A stretch of 64,000 bases of DNA from Leptospira hartskeerlii (GCF_002811475.1 NZ_NPDL01000006.1:186001-250000), one strand, 5' to 3'; counted from the first letter of the stretch, positions 20,499-29,225 are shown. Notes: generated from the sequence alone by a model not told the origin. Translations and numbers: made by a program.

Positions 20499-20897
20499 TC
20501 ATTTATCGTCTATCTGATATTCTATCTCTTTCGTAGTAATTTCGTTCAACTTAGAGATCAAAAGTTCGTTCGTATTCGCCAAGCGGTCCGCTAAAATCCT
20601 CACCATTTTTGCCGCAAACTCTGGGTTCGCAAGAAGGTATCTTTCCAATTGTTGTTTGGATTCCACAGCGACCATTTCAGTATCCATTACCGCTCTCGCA
20701 GTTGCAGTTCTAGGCTTTGCTCTAAACAAAGCCATCTCACCGAAAAAATCTCCCTTCTTCATCAAAGCTAAACGAGTGGCTGAGTTTTTATGAGTAAAAA
20801 ATATTTCAACAGTTCCAGAGGTGATGATATACATCGAGTTATTCAACTCTCCTTCTCTGAAAATGATTTGGCCGGCCTGGATATTAATTTTATTCAT
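20499..20897 (-). CDS. Cyclic-nucleotide-binding domain protein
   Basis: 132 residues, consisting of a single CRP-like cNMP-binding domain: IIFREGELNNSMYIITSGTVEIF, then GDFFGEMALFRAKPRTATARA, where the GEMAL..PRTATA phosphate-binding cassette is close to the consensus for real nucleotide binding. There is no DNA-binding domain, so it is a stand-alone sensor or regulatory subunit. Gene ends abut those of the GGDEF gene, which suggests, but does not prove, a shared signalling theme. Confidence 0.9.
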   Translation of the reverse strand: MNKINIQAGQIIFREGELNNSMYIITSGTVEIFFTHKNSATRLALMKKGDFFGEMALFRAKPRTATARAVMDTEMVAVESKQQLERYLLANPEFAAKMVRILADRLANTNELLISKLNEITTKEIEYQIDDK

Positions 20898-21081
20898 GAA
20901 TTCCTATCTGACTTGGAAACATTTCGTTTTCCACTTAAAGCCCAATTCCTTAGGCCCTCAGGATATATCATCGGGTCAGAAAAGACAATCTTTGAGCCAA
21001 TTCCTGAAGTGAAGGAACTCCCCTCCCCTGCTCAATTTTACGAGCAAGGCAGTGCAGTTAATCGGCCGTAATTATGTCACA

Positions 21082-21687
21082 TTAAGACATTCCGTTCTTA
21101 AATCTGGGATCCTGGACCACGCCAGACTCGCGAATTTCCGATAAAGCCTCCGCATAAGCCAATAAGATCTTCAGAGCAAATGTGCTTCTTTCTCTGATAA
21201 AACTATCTTCGGGAGAAACAGGCTCTACTCCATTAATTAGATGTTCCACATCTCTAAAGATCAACTGTTCCGGAATATAACAAATCTTGGTATTTTTATA
21301 ACTACTTGCTCTCATTTCATTGATCGGAAAAGCGCCGCCTCTACCAGAAGAAACAGAAACGAGAAGTCCTGGCTTATGGCCCAGCTGGACCAATCCCGCA
21401 TGAAGGAAGAAATTTTTAATGGCAGGACTTGCCATGCCGCCATACTCGGGAGTGATAACAACAAAACCTTCCGAACTTTTTAAATTTTCATCGATAGGTT
21501 TCCAAAGATCCGTCCAGAGCTTATCGTCGCTTGTCTGAGTAGAATCATAGATGGGAAGAGGATTTTTTCCTAAGTCCAAGGTCCAAGTTTCTACGGACAT
21601 TTCTTTTAATTTAGAATTTAAGAATTCGCCTACTTTAGAGGATTGAGATACTTTTTGTTGGGAGCCGACTATGATTCCGATTTTCAT
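21082..21687 (-). CDS. NADPH-dependent FMN reductase
   Basis: 201 residues with the flavodoxin-like FMN_red fold: GIIVGSQQKVSQSSKVGEF phosphate loop at the N-terminus, FVVITPEYGGMASPAIKNFF (PEYG motif) in the middle and VSVSSGRGGAFP. It is expected to reduce FMN or quinones with NAD(P)H. A good ribosome-binding site AAAGGA lies upstream of ATG 21687, preceded by a recognisable promoter (21715-21742). It is monocistronic. Confidence 0.88.
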   Translation of the reverse strand: MKIGIIVGSQQKVSQSSKVGEFLNSKLKEMSVETWTLDLGKNPLPIYDSTQTSDDKLWTDLWKPIDENLKSSEGFVVITPEYGGMASPAIKNFFLHAGLVQLGHKPGLLVSVSSGRGGAFPINEMRASSYKNTKICYIPEQLIFRDVEHLINGVEPVSPEDSFIRERSTFALKILLAYAEALSEIRESGVVQDPRFKNGMS

Positions 21688-21714
21688 TCTATTCCTTTAT
21701 TAGAAACCCGAGCG

Positions 21715-21742
21715 ATTATAAAAAGTCTGCTCGAACTGTCTC
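21715..21742 (-). promoter_or_regulatory. Promoter of FMN reductase gene
   Basis: On the minus strand GAGACA (-35, 4/6) is followed after 16 bp by TATAAT (-10, 6/6). The start codon is ~28 bp downstream of the -10, with an AAAGGA ribosome-binding site in between. Confidence 0.5.
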
Positions 21743-21794
21743 ATGAGAACAGGATCAAGAGCCTCGACTTTTCTCCAACGAGAAAAAAAATGTC

Positions 21795-22496
21795 TTAGCG
21801 CAATCCGTACTTTTTCTTTAGGTTAGAAAGTTCTCTCAGGAAAGATTCTCTATTCTTAACAGTCAGAGGTTTCAGGTCTAGGGTGACCCTTTCTCCCGGT
21901 TTGCGGGGTGAAATCGTTTCACCCCCCCTTCCTTCTTTCTTTTTCAGGAGGGTTTCAAGATTTTTAACAGAAAGATCACTTCCACTTTTGAGCAATTCCG
22001 AAACTGATTTTTGATCCAACCTTGCAATAGAACTCAACTGTTTCACATATCTTTCGGTATAACCTAAGATCTTACCGACTTCTTCTGCCGTTTTTTTCCT
22101 TTCTTTTCTCAAGAACTGAATGGCGCGACCAACTTCCCAAGGATTCAAACTTTTGCGTTTTTCGTTCTCTGCCAAGGCGATCTCGTAACATCTGTCCTCG
22201 GAAGCTTCAGTCTCCACTACCGGAATGGATTTCCAACCGATCAATTTCGCGGCCTGAAATCTTCTTTCTCCCGCTACGATCTGAAACTTTTTACCTAATT
22301 TGCGGACAACGATCGGCTCTATGAGTCCTAAACGTTTCATAGACTCCACAAGATCGCTCACATCTTCTTTTCCGAAGACCCTAGGCTGCTCCGGATTAGT
22401 AATAATATCAGAAAGAAGGATTTCTTTTTTAAGGGACTCGTCCCCGCCGAAAGCTGTTAATAAATCCAACCCCGCAAAATCAGATCTTTTTGCCAT
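21795..22496 (-). CDS. parB: ParB-family partition protein (first locus)
   Basis: 233 residues. N-terminal ParB/Srx nuclease-like domain with IVAGERRFQAAKLIGW (GERRxxA, the CTP-binding box) and ALAENEKRKSLNPWEVGRAI (box II-like), then a helix-turn-helix (KTAEEVGKILGYTERYVKQLSSIARL). It lacks a long C-terminal dimerisation domain compared with the usual 280-300 residues. Its start overlaps the parA gene by 17 bp. The gene itself contains a 21-nt palindrome at 21905-21925 that recurs upstream of parA. Confidence 0.92.
   Translation of the reverse strand: MAKRSDFAGLDLLTAFGGDESLKKEILLSDIITNPEQPRVFGKEDVSDLVESMKRLGLIEPIVVRKLGKKFQIVAGERRFQAAKLIGWKSIPVVETEASEDRCYEIALAENEKRKSLNPWEVGRAIQFLRKERKKTAEEVGKILGYTERYVKQLSSIARLDQKSVSELLKSGSDLSVKNLETLLKKKEGRGGETISPRKPGERVTLDLKPLTVKNRESFLRELSNLKKKYGLR
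21905..21925. promoter_or_regulatory. Palindrome inside parB, candidate parS
   Basis: Arms GGGGTGAAA and TTTCACCCC (9 bp, perfect) surround TCG. The right half, TGAAATCGTTTCACCCC, recurs with one change (G to A) at 23563-23579 upstream of parA. It lies within the 3' part of parB. The half-site TTTCAC is the same hexamer as in canonical parS (TGTTTCACGTGAAACA) but arranged in the opposite orientation. Confidence 0.5.
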
Positions 22497-23406
22497 TTGC
22501 TCTCCTCATCACTTCTTCCGCCAAAGTAGAAAACATCTGCATCGCTTTAGGATCATATTCGGATAAAAGTTTACGTTTTGCTTGGGACTGAGGGATCGCC
22601 TCTCTTCTATACACAACAGAATCGAATACCGGGAAATACTTCCTAACAGTTTCAGCAAGACCCGAAAGCGCCCTTGAGTCCTCATACTGGTTTAACACTG
22701 CGCCCAAAAGTCCAAGCCCGGGATTTGCTTTTTTTCGGATCTTCTCAATTGTACCATGAAGATCTTTCAGACCTTGAACACTAAAAGCACGAGTCTGGAT
22801 CGGGACTAACACAAGATCCGCCGCGATCAAAGCATTCTCTAAGATCAAACCAAGAGAAGGAGGACAATCTATAATAATATATTCATAAGAAGAACGGATC
22901 GGCAATAGAGCTTCTTTCAAAAGATCAAAATCGTCCCTCTCGTACGGAGTAGTAAAATTCGCCAAATGAATGGAAGAAGGAACCAGATCCAAACCAGGAG
23001 CCAGGTTCACAATAATTTCGGAAATATCTACTTTGGATTCTTCCTTATAACCCAGACTATGAAAAACCGATTTGTCTGCCTGCCCAACATACAACTGTGT
23101 GATATTTGCCTGAGCATCCCAATCCAGTAATAAAACTTTTTTGCCCGCCTTTGCCAATGCTTCCGCGAGACAGATGGAAACTGTAGTTTTACCTTCTCCA
23201 CCTTTTTGATTGGAAACCGCAATGATCACGGACTCGTAGGAATGCTTTGTCTTTTTGGAGAAGTACTTATCCAAAACTTCCGTCTTGTACTTGCCCTTAT
23301 TATCTTTGGGCAAGGACCATTTTTCTGCCTTCTCCAGAAACTCATCTTCCGAACTTAAAACGTATTCGGAGAGAACTTCTTCCACACTTAAAACTTTGGC
23401 TTTCAC
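22480..23406 (-). CDS. parA: ParA-family ATPase (first locus)
   Basis: 308 residues from a GTG start. The deviant Walker A motif is NQKGGEGKTT at residue ~66, with IIIDCPPSLGLILENAL (Walker B) and VLVPIQTRAFSVQGL, typical of ParA/Soj. An N-terminal extension of about 60 residues (VEEVLSEYVLSSEDEFLEKAEKW) precedes the ATPase; in plasmid ParAs such extensions bind operator DNA, so autoregulation is plausible. It forms an operon with parB and diverges from the beta-barrel/hemH operon over a 187-bp gap that holds a palindrome. Confidence 0.93.
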   Translation of the reverse strand: MKAKVLSVEEVLSEYVLSSEDEFLEKAEKWSLPKDNKGKYKTEVLDKYFSKKTKHSYESVIIAVSNQKGGEGKTTVSICLAEALAKAGKKVLLLDWDAQANITQLYVGQADKSVFHSLGYKEESKVDISEIIVNLAPGLDLVPSSIHLANFTTPYERDDFDLLKEALLPIRSSYEYIIIDCPPSLGLILENALIAADLVLVPIQTRAFSVQGLKDLHGTIEKIRKKANPGLGLLGAVLNQYEDSRALSGLAETVRKYFPVFDSVVYRREAIPQSQAKRKLLSEYDPKAMQMFSTLAEEVMRRANGKKI

Positions 23407-23562
23407 TTCAGACCTTGACCCTGATAATAGATCAACCGAACGATCTGATTTGTCAAGAAAACCTATGTCTCATATTAGCTTAAGAGCGAAAAAACCGAAT
23501 TGAAACGATAGGGGAGGGGAAAATGCTAAGGTCTCTTCTCGGAAAAGGAATTCACAGGGGGA

Positions 23563-23579
23563 TGAAATCATTTCACCCC
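23563..23579. promoter_or_regulatory. Second copy of the parB palindrome
   Basis: TGAAATCATTTCACCCC; the first 13 bases are a perfect inverted repeat (TGAAAT, C, ATTTCA). It matches 16 of 17 bases of the site at 21909-21925. It lies ~155 bp upstream of parA and 15 bp upstream of the beta-barrel gene, so it could serve as a centromere or as an operator for both divergent transcripts. Confidence 0.5.
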
Positions 23580-23593
23580 TATTCTAGGATGAA

Positions 23594-24688
23594 ATGAAAA
23601 TTCAGATTCGAATTATAATCTTACTATTCTGCCTATTTGCCACGGCCAACCTACTCGCTCAAGAACCCGAATCTCCAAAAGAGATAAGACCGGAAATAAA
23701 CCTCCCTGGAACTGCGGCACCCCAAACCAAATTTCAGTCAATTCTATCAGAGCTAATGACCAGAAGTTCCATTACGGGCCTATTTGGAGAAAATGGAGGC
23801 CAACATATTTTCGAATCGGGCACAAAGTTCCCGAATCTCTCCGGGCTGAAGGCTGGATCCAGGATCACTTATAATAGAGAATTTGAATACGGTGGAATTG
23901 GTTTAAAGCATTGGTGGGAAACCTGGGAGATCAATCTGGAATACAGAACCACTTTCAAAAACCAAAGGACCGGAGAGGGTAGGGACGAGGACTTCTTCCT
24001 GGGAAGTGTAAGCAGGGAGAAGGGGACAAAGATCGATTTCGCAAACGCAAGTTTTAACGATACACCTTATACATTCACAGGCACCCAAAACTTTGCGGAC
24101 GGAAGAGGGAAATTGAAAATGAAAGACGATCGTGTCGGCTTCCTTGCCAGAAAATATTTCGGTGGAGCAAATCCTGATCCCAGAAAACCAGGCTCCGGTT
24201 TTTATCTTACCGGCGGAGCTTATTATACATTTTATAAATATTATCTATACGACGTGATGCAATGGATCGCAACTGCACCAGTCACTTATGGCCCGATCGG
24301 AATTGGGCTCAGTTATTCAATCTCCACTTGGGAAGTTCCATTCGGATTTGGTTATAGATATTCCAATGGGACCTGGATGCTAGAAGCAAGCCTTTCCGGA
24401 AATGTTTGGTATTCACATTTCCGGGATTATCATTATCAAAGAAATCTGAATTTCATCGGAGATTCTTCAGGCTTTGGTTTGGAAACGAATTTAGGGGCAG
24501 GATATATTCTACCCTCTTGGTTATTTTTCGCAAAATTAACAGAGCATAGATTGTACGGAGAAGGAAGCTTTCAGACCCAAGGCGGACTAAGTAGAGACGA
24601 CGTCATTTCCAATTATTCGGGAAATTATAGAAACTATCTGAGTACTAAACAATATTCAGTCGAATTCCAAGTGAGCCATTTTTTATGA
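23594..24688 (+). CDS. Putative outer-membrane beta-barrel protein
   Basis: 364 residues. A signal peptide (IIILLFCLFATANLLAQ) is followed by an ~30-residue Pro-rich linker and then alternating aromatic/polar strands (WEINLEYRTTF, GFGYRYSNGTWMLEASL, GLETNLGAGYIL), ending in VSHFL, close to the aromatic C-terminal residue seen in BAM-inserted barrels. An AGGA ribosome-binding site precedes ATG 23594. The stop overlaps the hemH start as ATGA, so it is translationally coupled to ferrochelatase, hinting at a role in iron or porphyrin handling; this is inference. Confidence 0.75.
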   Translation: MKIQIRIIILLFCLFATANLLAQEPESPKEIRPEINLPGTAAPQTKFQSILSELMTRSSITGLFGENGGQHIFESGTKFPNLSGLKAGSRITYNREFEYGGIGLKHWWETWEINLEYRTTFKNQRTGEGRDEDFFLGSVSREKGTKIDFANASFNDTPYTFTGTQNFADGRGKLKMKDDRVGFLARKYFGGANPDPRKPGSGFYLTGGAYYTFYKYYLYDVMQWIATAPVTYGPIGIGLSYSISTWEVPFGFGYRYSNGTWMLEASLSGNVWYSHFRDYHYQRNLNFIGDSSGFGLETNLGAGYILPSWLFFAKLTEHRLYGEGSFQTQGGLSRDDVISNYSGNYRNYLSTKQYSVEFQVSHFL

Positions 24689-25791
24689 AAAATAAACTTT
24701 TACTGATCAACCTAGGCGGCCCCAGAAATGCCGAAGAAATTCCGAAATTCCTAAAAGACCTATTCGAAGATCCTTTGGTATTCGATCTCCCGCTCCCCGA
24801 ATTTCTCAGGATCAGACTCGCTAGAAAAATTGCAGAGACCAGAGCTAAAAAAGTAGAAGAAACATACGCCTCCATGGGATTCGGAGGAGGCTCCCCTCTT
24901 GTCTCCGAAACTGAAAAACAAGCGGAAGGTTTGAAAAAACTTTTAGAAGAATCCGGAGAAAAATGGGAAGTTAAGACTGCAATGTGCTGCGGATATCCGG
25001 ACATCAGAGAACTTCCTTCCGAATGGACTGATCCAAAAGAAGAAGTGATACTTCTTCCACTATTTCCTCATTTTTCAAGATCCACAGTTCTATCCACAGC
25101 AATGCTCATGGAAAAAAAGTTAGGATATTGCCCAGCTTCCAACCCACATTGGGTAAGACCATTCTCCGACAGAAAAGAATATTTGGAATCTATCCGAGAC
25201 CTGATCCTGGATTTTTTCCAAGGCAAACTCACTGAGAAAGATTTTTTGCATATCAAACAAGAACAGATATCTGATTGGCAAAACTTGGATATAGTATTCA
25301 GTGCACATGGGATCCCTCTTCGCCTGATCAAAAAGGGTGACGTTTACACAAAAGAAATTGAAGAGAATGTAAATGCGCTCACTTCCCTCTTGAGAGAAAA
25401 AGGCTACCTAGGGCAAATACATTTATCCTACCAGAGTAGGGTAGGGCCAAGTAAATGGACAACTCCTAATACTCTAGACAAGATCCAAGAGTTAGGACAA
25501 AAAGGAACTAAAAGGATCGCAGTTTATCCGATCAGTTTTATCAGCGATCACTTAGAAACATTAGAAGAGATCGGAGTGCAGATTAGAGACCATGCATTCC
25601 AAAACGGAATTTCCGAATATCATAGAATCCCCGCACCAGGAACATATCCGGCATTCTTGGAGGCACTGGCAAAATTCGTATTCGAGGCAAAATATTCTGC
25701 TCAGAAAGACAGGTCTTTAAGTTGTATCTGCAAGGTTTCAGGCGGGTGGGATCCTAAAAAAGAGAAGATCGCTTGTGAATGTTATCTATAA
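24685..25791 (+). CDS. hemH: Ferrochelatase
   Basis: 368 residues. LLINLGGPRNAEEIPKFLKDLF at the N-terminus, VFSAHGIPLRLIKKGD (catalytic His) near residue 208 and YPISFISDHLETLEEI (conserved Glu) near 285 are the ferrochelatase signatures. It inserts Fe2+ into protoporphyrin IX, the final haem step. The C-terminus carries a CxC...CxC cluster (SCICKVSGGWD and ACECYL), as if to bind a [2Fe-2S] cluster or another metal. It is coupled to the beta-barrel gene and separated from the main hem operon. Confidence 0.95.
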   Translation: MKNKLLLINLGGPRNAEEIPKFLKDLFEDPLVFDLPLPEFLRIRLARKIAETRAKKVEETYASMGFGGGSPLVSETEKQAEGLKKLLEESGEKWEVKTAMCCGYPDIRELPSEWTDPKEEVILLPLFPHFSRSTVLSTAMLMEKKLGYCPASNPHWVRPFSDRKEYLESIRDLILDFFQGKLTEKDFLHIKQEQISDWQNLDIVFSAHGIPLRLIKKGDVYTKEIEENVNALTSLLREKGYLGQIHLSYQSRVGPSKWTTPNTLDKIQELGQKGTKRIAVYPISFISDHLETLEEIGVQIRDHAFQNGISEYHRIPAPGTYPAFLEALAKFVFEAKYSAQKDRSLSCICKVSGGWDPKKEKIACECYL

Positions 25792-25882
25792 GGACAAGAT
25801 CTAAATTTTCTCCAAGTTCCTGTCCAATTTTCCAAAACTCAATTGATCTATAGATAGAAATCGACTTCTATAGGAGAGAAAT

Positions 25883-26239
25883 ATGGACGAATACTTGATA
25901 TTAATGAGACTGGACCTGATCACAAAAGACGCTCAGCCTTCTCCGGAACAAATGCAAGTGTATATGAAAATGTATCAGGATTGGGTAGGAGGAATTGCCG
26001 CCCAAAATAAATTCGTTGGCGGAACTGGACTATCCACGGAAGGTAAGGTCATCAAATCAGGTCAGATCGTCACTGACGGGCCATTCGCAGAAACAAAGGA
26101 ATCCATAGCAGGCTTTATTACGATTAAGGCTAAAAACTTTGAAGAAGCCGCCGATATCGCCAAAGGATGCCCCATTTTAAATGGACCGGGTAATAGCGTG
26201 GAAGTGAGAAAGATCGTAGGCGTAGACAATACACGTTAG
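25883..26239 (+). CDS. YCII/DGPF-domain protein
   Basis: 118 residues. Contains the DGPF motif (VTDGPFAETKESIAGF), which defines the YCII-related subfamily. An AGGAGAG ribosome-binding site precedes ATG 25883. DGPF proteins are the standard neighbours of ECF42 sigma factors, and the next gene, 27 bp downstream, is such a factor. Their biochemical role is not established. Confidence 0.92.
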   Translation: MDEYLILMRLDLITKDAQPSPEQMQVYMKMYQDWVGGIAAQNKFVGGTGLSTEGKVIKSGQIVTDGPFAETKESIAGFITIKAKNFEEAADIAKGCPILNGPGNSVEVRKIVGVDNTR

Positions 26240-26266
26240 CCGAAACACTATCCCTGTTTCAATTTT

Positions 26267-27499
26267 ATGCAAAGTTCGGAGATATTACCTCATCTATTCA
26301 GAAATGAATACACAAAGATCGTTTCCGTTCTTTGCAAACATATAGGTTTCGAAAATATAGAAATCGCGGAAGAGATCGCAAGTGAAACATTCTTAACTGC
26401 GACTGAAACCTGGGGGATCAAAGGAAATCCGGAACACCCTACTGCCTGGTTGTATGCGGTGGCAAAGAATAAAGCCAAAAATTACCTACAAAGAAATTCG
26501 ATCTTTCAAACAAAGATCCTTCCCGAACTTACCAAAACTCAAACTGAGAGCATTGAACCCGAAATTGATCTTTCCCCGGAAAATATATACGATAGTCAGC
26601 TTAGGATGATATTCGCAATATGCCATCCTTCTGTTTCTTCTGAGGCACAAGTGGGACTTTCCCTTAGGATCTTATGTGGATTCGGGATAGAAGAGATCGC
26701 CGATGCATTCTTAACCAACAAAGAAACGATCAATAAGAGACTATTCAGGGCTAAAGAAAGACTGAGGGAAGAAAAGATCGCAATCGAACTTCCGGCGCCA
26801 GAAGAGATAGAAGATCGATTGGATTCGGTGCTCTCTACTATCTATCTGCTCTTTAATGAGGGTTATTATTCTATCAGTCAGAACAAACCTTTACGCAAAG
26901 ATCTCTGCATAGAGGCTATCCGTCTCTGCAGCATGCTTGTAGAAAATCAGATCACGAATAAACCTCAAGTCTATGCCCTTCTCGCATTGATGTGTTTTCA
27001 TACTTCTAGATTTGAAGCAAGACAAGATGAGAATGGAGAACAAATCTTATACCAAGACCAGGACACAAATCTTTGGAATTATGATCTGATCAGAAAGGGA
27101 GAAATCTTTCTTAACAAAGCAGCAAGCGGCACCAAACTCACAAAATATCACTTGGAAGCAGGTATCGCATATTGGCATACACAGAAGGAAGATACAAAAG
27201 AAAAATGGGAAAATATTTTGCAGTTATACAATCGTCTACTTCAGCTACAATATTCTCCAATTGCAGCTTTGAATCGAACATACGCTCTTTCTAAAGCAAA
27301 TGGAAAGAAAGAAGCGATCCTCGAAGCGGAAAAATTAGACCTGAAAGAAAACCATTTTTATTTTGCTCTTTTAGGAGAATTATATATAGATATAGATAGA
27401 TCCAAGTCAGAAGGATATTTTCGCAAAGCTCTTTCGCTCGCAAAAACTTCTCAGGCAAAGATCAGTATCCAGAAAAAGATCGATCAATTTTCAAAATAA
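26267..27499 (+). CDS. ECF42-like RNA polymerase sigma factor with C-terminal TPR-like extension
   Basis: 410 residues, over twice the size of a plain ECF sigma. Region 2 is near residues 8-75 (NEYTKIVSVLCKHIGF, WLYAVAKNKAKNYLQRN), region 4 around 120-165 (LRILCGFGIEEIADAFLTNKETINKRLFRAKERLREE), then a ~230-residue helical extension containing LYLLFNEGYY (here IYLLFNEGYY) and TPR-like repeats (YHLEAGIAYWHTQKEDT, AALNRTYALSKANG). This is the hallmark of the ECF42 group; the C-terminal extension is known to be required for activity. No anti-sigma gene is present, as expected for this group. Likely target: its own DGPF gene. Confidence 0.93.
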   Translation: MQSSEILPHLFRNEYTKIVSVLCKHIGFENIEIAEEIASETFLTATETWGIKGNPEHPTAWLYAVAKNKAKNYLQRNSIFQTKILPELTKTQTESIEPEIDLSPENIYDSQLRMIFAICHPSVSSEAQVGLSLRILCGFGIEEIADAFLTNKETINKRLFRAKERLREEKIAIELPAPEEIEDRLDSVLSTIYLLFNEGYYSISQNKPLRKDLCIEAIRLCSMLVENQITNKPQVYALLALMCFHTSRFEARQDENGEQILYQDQDTNLWNYDLIRKGEIFLNKAASGTKLTKYHLEAGIAYWHTQKEDTKEKWENILQLYNRLLQLQYSPIAALNRTYALSKANGKKEAILEAEKLDLKENHFYFALLGELYIDIDRSKSEGYFRKALSLAKTSQAKISIQKKIDQFSK

Positions 27500-27503
27500 A
27501 CAA

Positions 27504-27920
27504 ATGTTTAAGACAAAGAATACAAAACATATCAGCGTTACCATTCCTGTTACCCAAAAGACAGCTTATGAATATCTTTCCGATCCTAAAAATTTTCCCG
27601 AATGGGCCTCCGGTTTATGTAAGTCCATTTCTCCCTTAGGAAACGGAGAATGGTCCATCGACTCTCCAATGGGCAAACTAACCGCTAAATTTACTGATAA
27701 AAACCAATACGGCATCTTGGATCATTATGTGATCTTTAATCCTGAAAATATTTCTTATAATCCGCTCAGGATCATAGAGAATGGAGAGGGGAGTGAGTTA
27801 ATCTTCACATTATTCCAAACAGAAGGAATGACTCCCGAAAAATTCGAAGAGGATTCCAACTGGGTCAAAAAAGATCTGGAAGAACTTAAAGGAATCTTAA
27901 TGAATAAATTTATAGGATAA
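27504..27920 (+). CDS. SRPBCC-family protein
   Basis: 138 residues, one polyketide-cyclase/START-like domain: VTIPVTQKTAYEYLSDPKNFPEWASGL, a central DHYVIFNPE and a final amphipathic helix (NWVKKDLEELKGILMNKF). It starts 4 bp after the sigma-factor stop and is therefore the third gene of the DGPF-ECF42 operon; small SRPBCC proteins often belong to such operons. The ligand is unknown. Its stop abuts the stop of hemG on the other strand. Confidence 0.85.
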   Translation: MFKTKNTKHISVTIPVTQKTAYEYLSDPKNFPEWASGLCKSISPLGNGEWSIDSPMGKLTAKFTDKNQYGILDHYVIFNPENISYNPLRIIENGEGSELIFTLFQTEGMTPEKFEEDSNWVKKDLEELKGILMNKFIG

Positions 27921-29225
27921 TCAAAGCGAAAAATCCGGATTATATAAAGAGAAGGCCCGCTCTAAAATGGACTTTAAACCGATCCCGCTCCTAAAATTCC
28001 CTTCTACTCGGATCTCAGGCGGCAGGACTCGATCCAAGTCTCGATTAAAAGCATGAAGTTGGGGTCCATACACCGGAAGTGCATCTTTCCAAACAGTTAC
28101 ATAATGATTCAAAGGGACTCCACTTTCAGAGAATAATTTTTTACGATCCTCTTCCACTATGGAAATAATCTCTTCTTCCGTTTTGGAAGAAATTTCTCTG
28201 TCTCCGGCCCCACCCATAATAAAAGTTTCTGAATGGATCCCGTCGGAGGTCCTACCGGAGAATATAAAATCGTTAAATAAAATCCCTCTAGATCTGATCC
28301 CCAATTCGGAAGAAAAACTTTTATGATCTTTAGGGAATAGCACTCCAAATCCTTTTTTTCCATTTAAGATGGAATCCTTTCCGAAGCGGGTCACACTTAC
28401 GATAGGCAAAGTATCCAGCATTCCTTGGTAGGATTTAAATTCTTTATATTCCGATTTCAGGAGTTTCAAAGCGGTTCCGAGATTTGTCGCGATCGTAATC
28501 TTGGATTTAGGATAAGTCGCTCTTAATTCTTTTAAACTAGAAATATCCTGATTGTATTTGATCTTTCCTTGAGAAGAAACTCTTGCCTCTAAAGCTCCGA
28601 GCAAGGTCCCGATACCGCCTCTAAAACTTACAGTTCCTCTTCTTCCCGGAAGGAGTTTTGGTTTTCCTTTTTTGGAATTTCTAAGATGCAAAATGTTTTT
28701 CCAAAGAGGAGCCTGTTCCGGAAGAAATTTTCCGAGTACAAGTTCCGCAGACATCGCGTCCAGATCGCCCGCATATATTCCGCCTAACGCAGGCTCCACA
28801 ATCTTGCTGAGAGTTTTTTCTCCCAACACTCTTTTGCCCCATTGATAAATGGATTCGCCAGGGAGAGGTTGTGCGGGCACAGTCAGCACGGAAAATGCCA
28901 GAGAGATTATTTCGAAGACAGAAAGGGGCATTCTTCTCATCTTTCCGTCGGAAAATATATAACGTTTTTTAGATGTAGGATTGGAGAATAAAATATCCAA
29001 CCCTAAACGGGAGGCGAGGTTTTCCAACTCCCAGCAATTGATGATCCCATTTGCCGCCCTTTCTACGATCCCGTATTCCGTTCGCACGGAACGGATCAAT
29101 CCGCCAGAACTTTCCCTTTTTTCCAGTACTAATACGGACTCACCCTTCTCTAAAGAAAGGAATGCATGCAGAAGGCCCGTAAAGCCTGCGCCAATTACTA
29201 TATGATCCGGAACCCATTTCGCCAC
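27921..29225 (-). CDS. hemG: Protoporphyrinogen oxidase (HemY type)
   Basis: 434 residues. FAD-binding motif VIGAGFTGLLHAFLSLEKG at the N-terminus with VLVLEKRESSGGLIRS, and a C-terminal VEGNFRSGIGLKSILERAF that closes the flavin site, as in HemY-type oxygen-dependent or amine-oxidase-like PPOX. It oxidises protoporphyrinogen IX to protoporphyrin IX, the substrate of HemH. It is separated from the hemA operon by the DUF5683-like gene and is convergent with the ECF42 operon. Confidence 0.9.
   Translation of the reverse strand: MAKWVPDHIVIGAGFTGLLHAFLSLEKGESVLVLEKRESSGGLIRSVRTEYGIVERAANGIINCWELENLASRLGLDILFSNPTSKKRYIFSDGKMRRMPLSVFEIISLAFSVLTVPAQPLPGESIYQWGKRVLGEKTLSKIVEPALGGIYAGDLDAMSAELVLGKFLPEQAPLWKNILHLRNSKKGKPKLLPGRRGTVSFRGGIGTLLGALEARVSSQGKIKYNQDISSLKELRATYPKSKITIATNLGTALKLLKSEYKEFKSYQGMLDTLPIVSVTRFGKDSILNGKKGFGVLFPKDHKSFSSELGIRSRGILFNDFIFSGRTSDGIHSETFIMGGAGDREISSKTEEEIISIVEEDRKKLFSESGVPLNHYVTVWKDALPVYGPQLHAFNRDLDRVLPPEIRVEGNFRSGIGLKSILERAFSLYNPDFSL

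Noticed and set aside
21905..21925. Canonical chromosomal parS
   Set aside because: The TTTCAC half-sites face the other way and the spacing differs from TGTTTCACGTGAAACA; it is kept only as a candidate of a different type.
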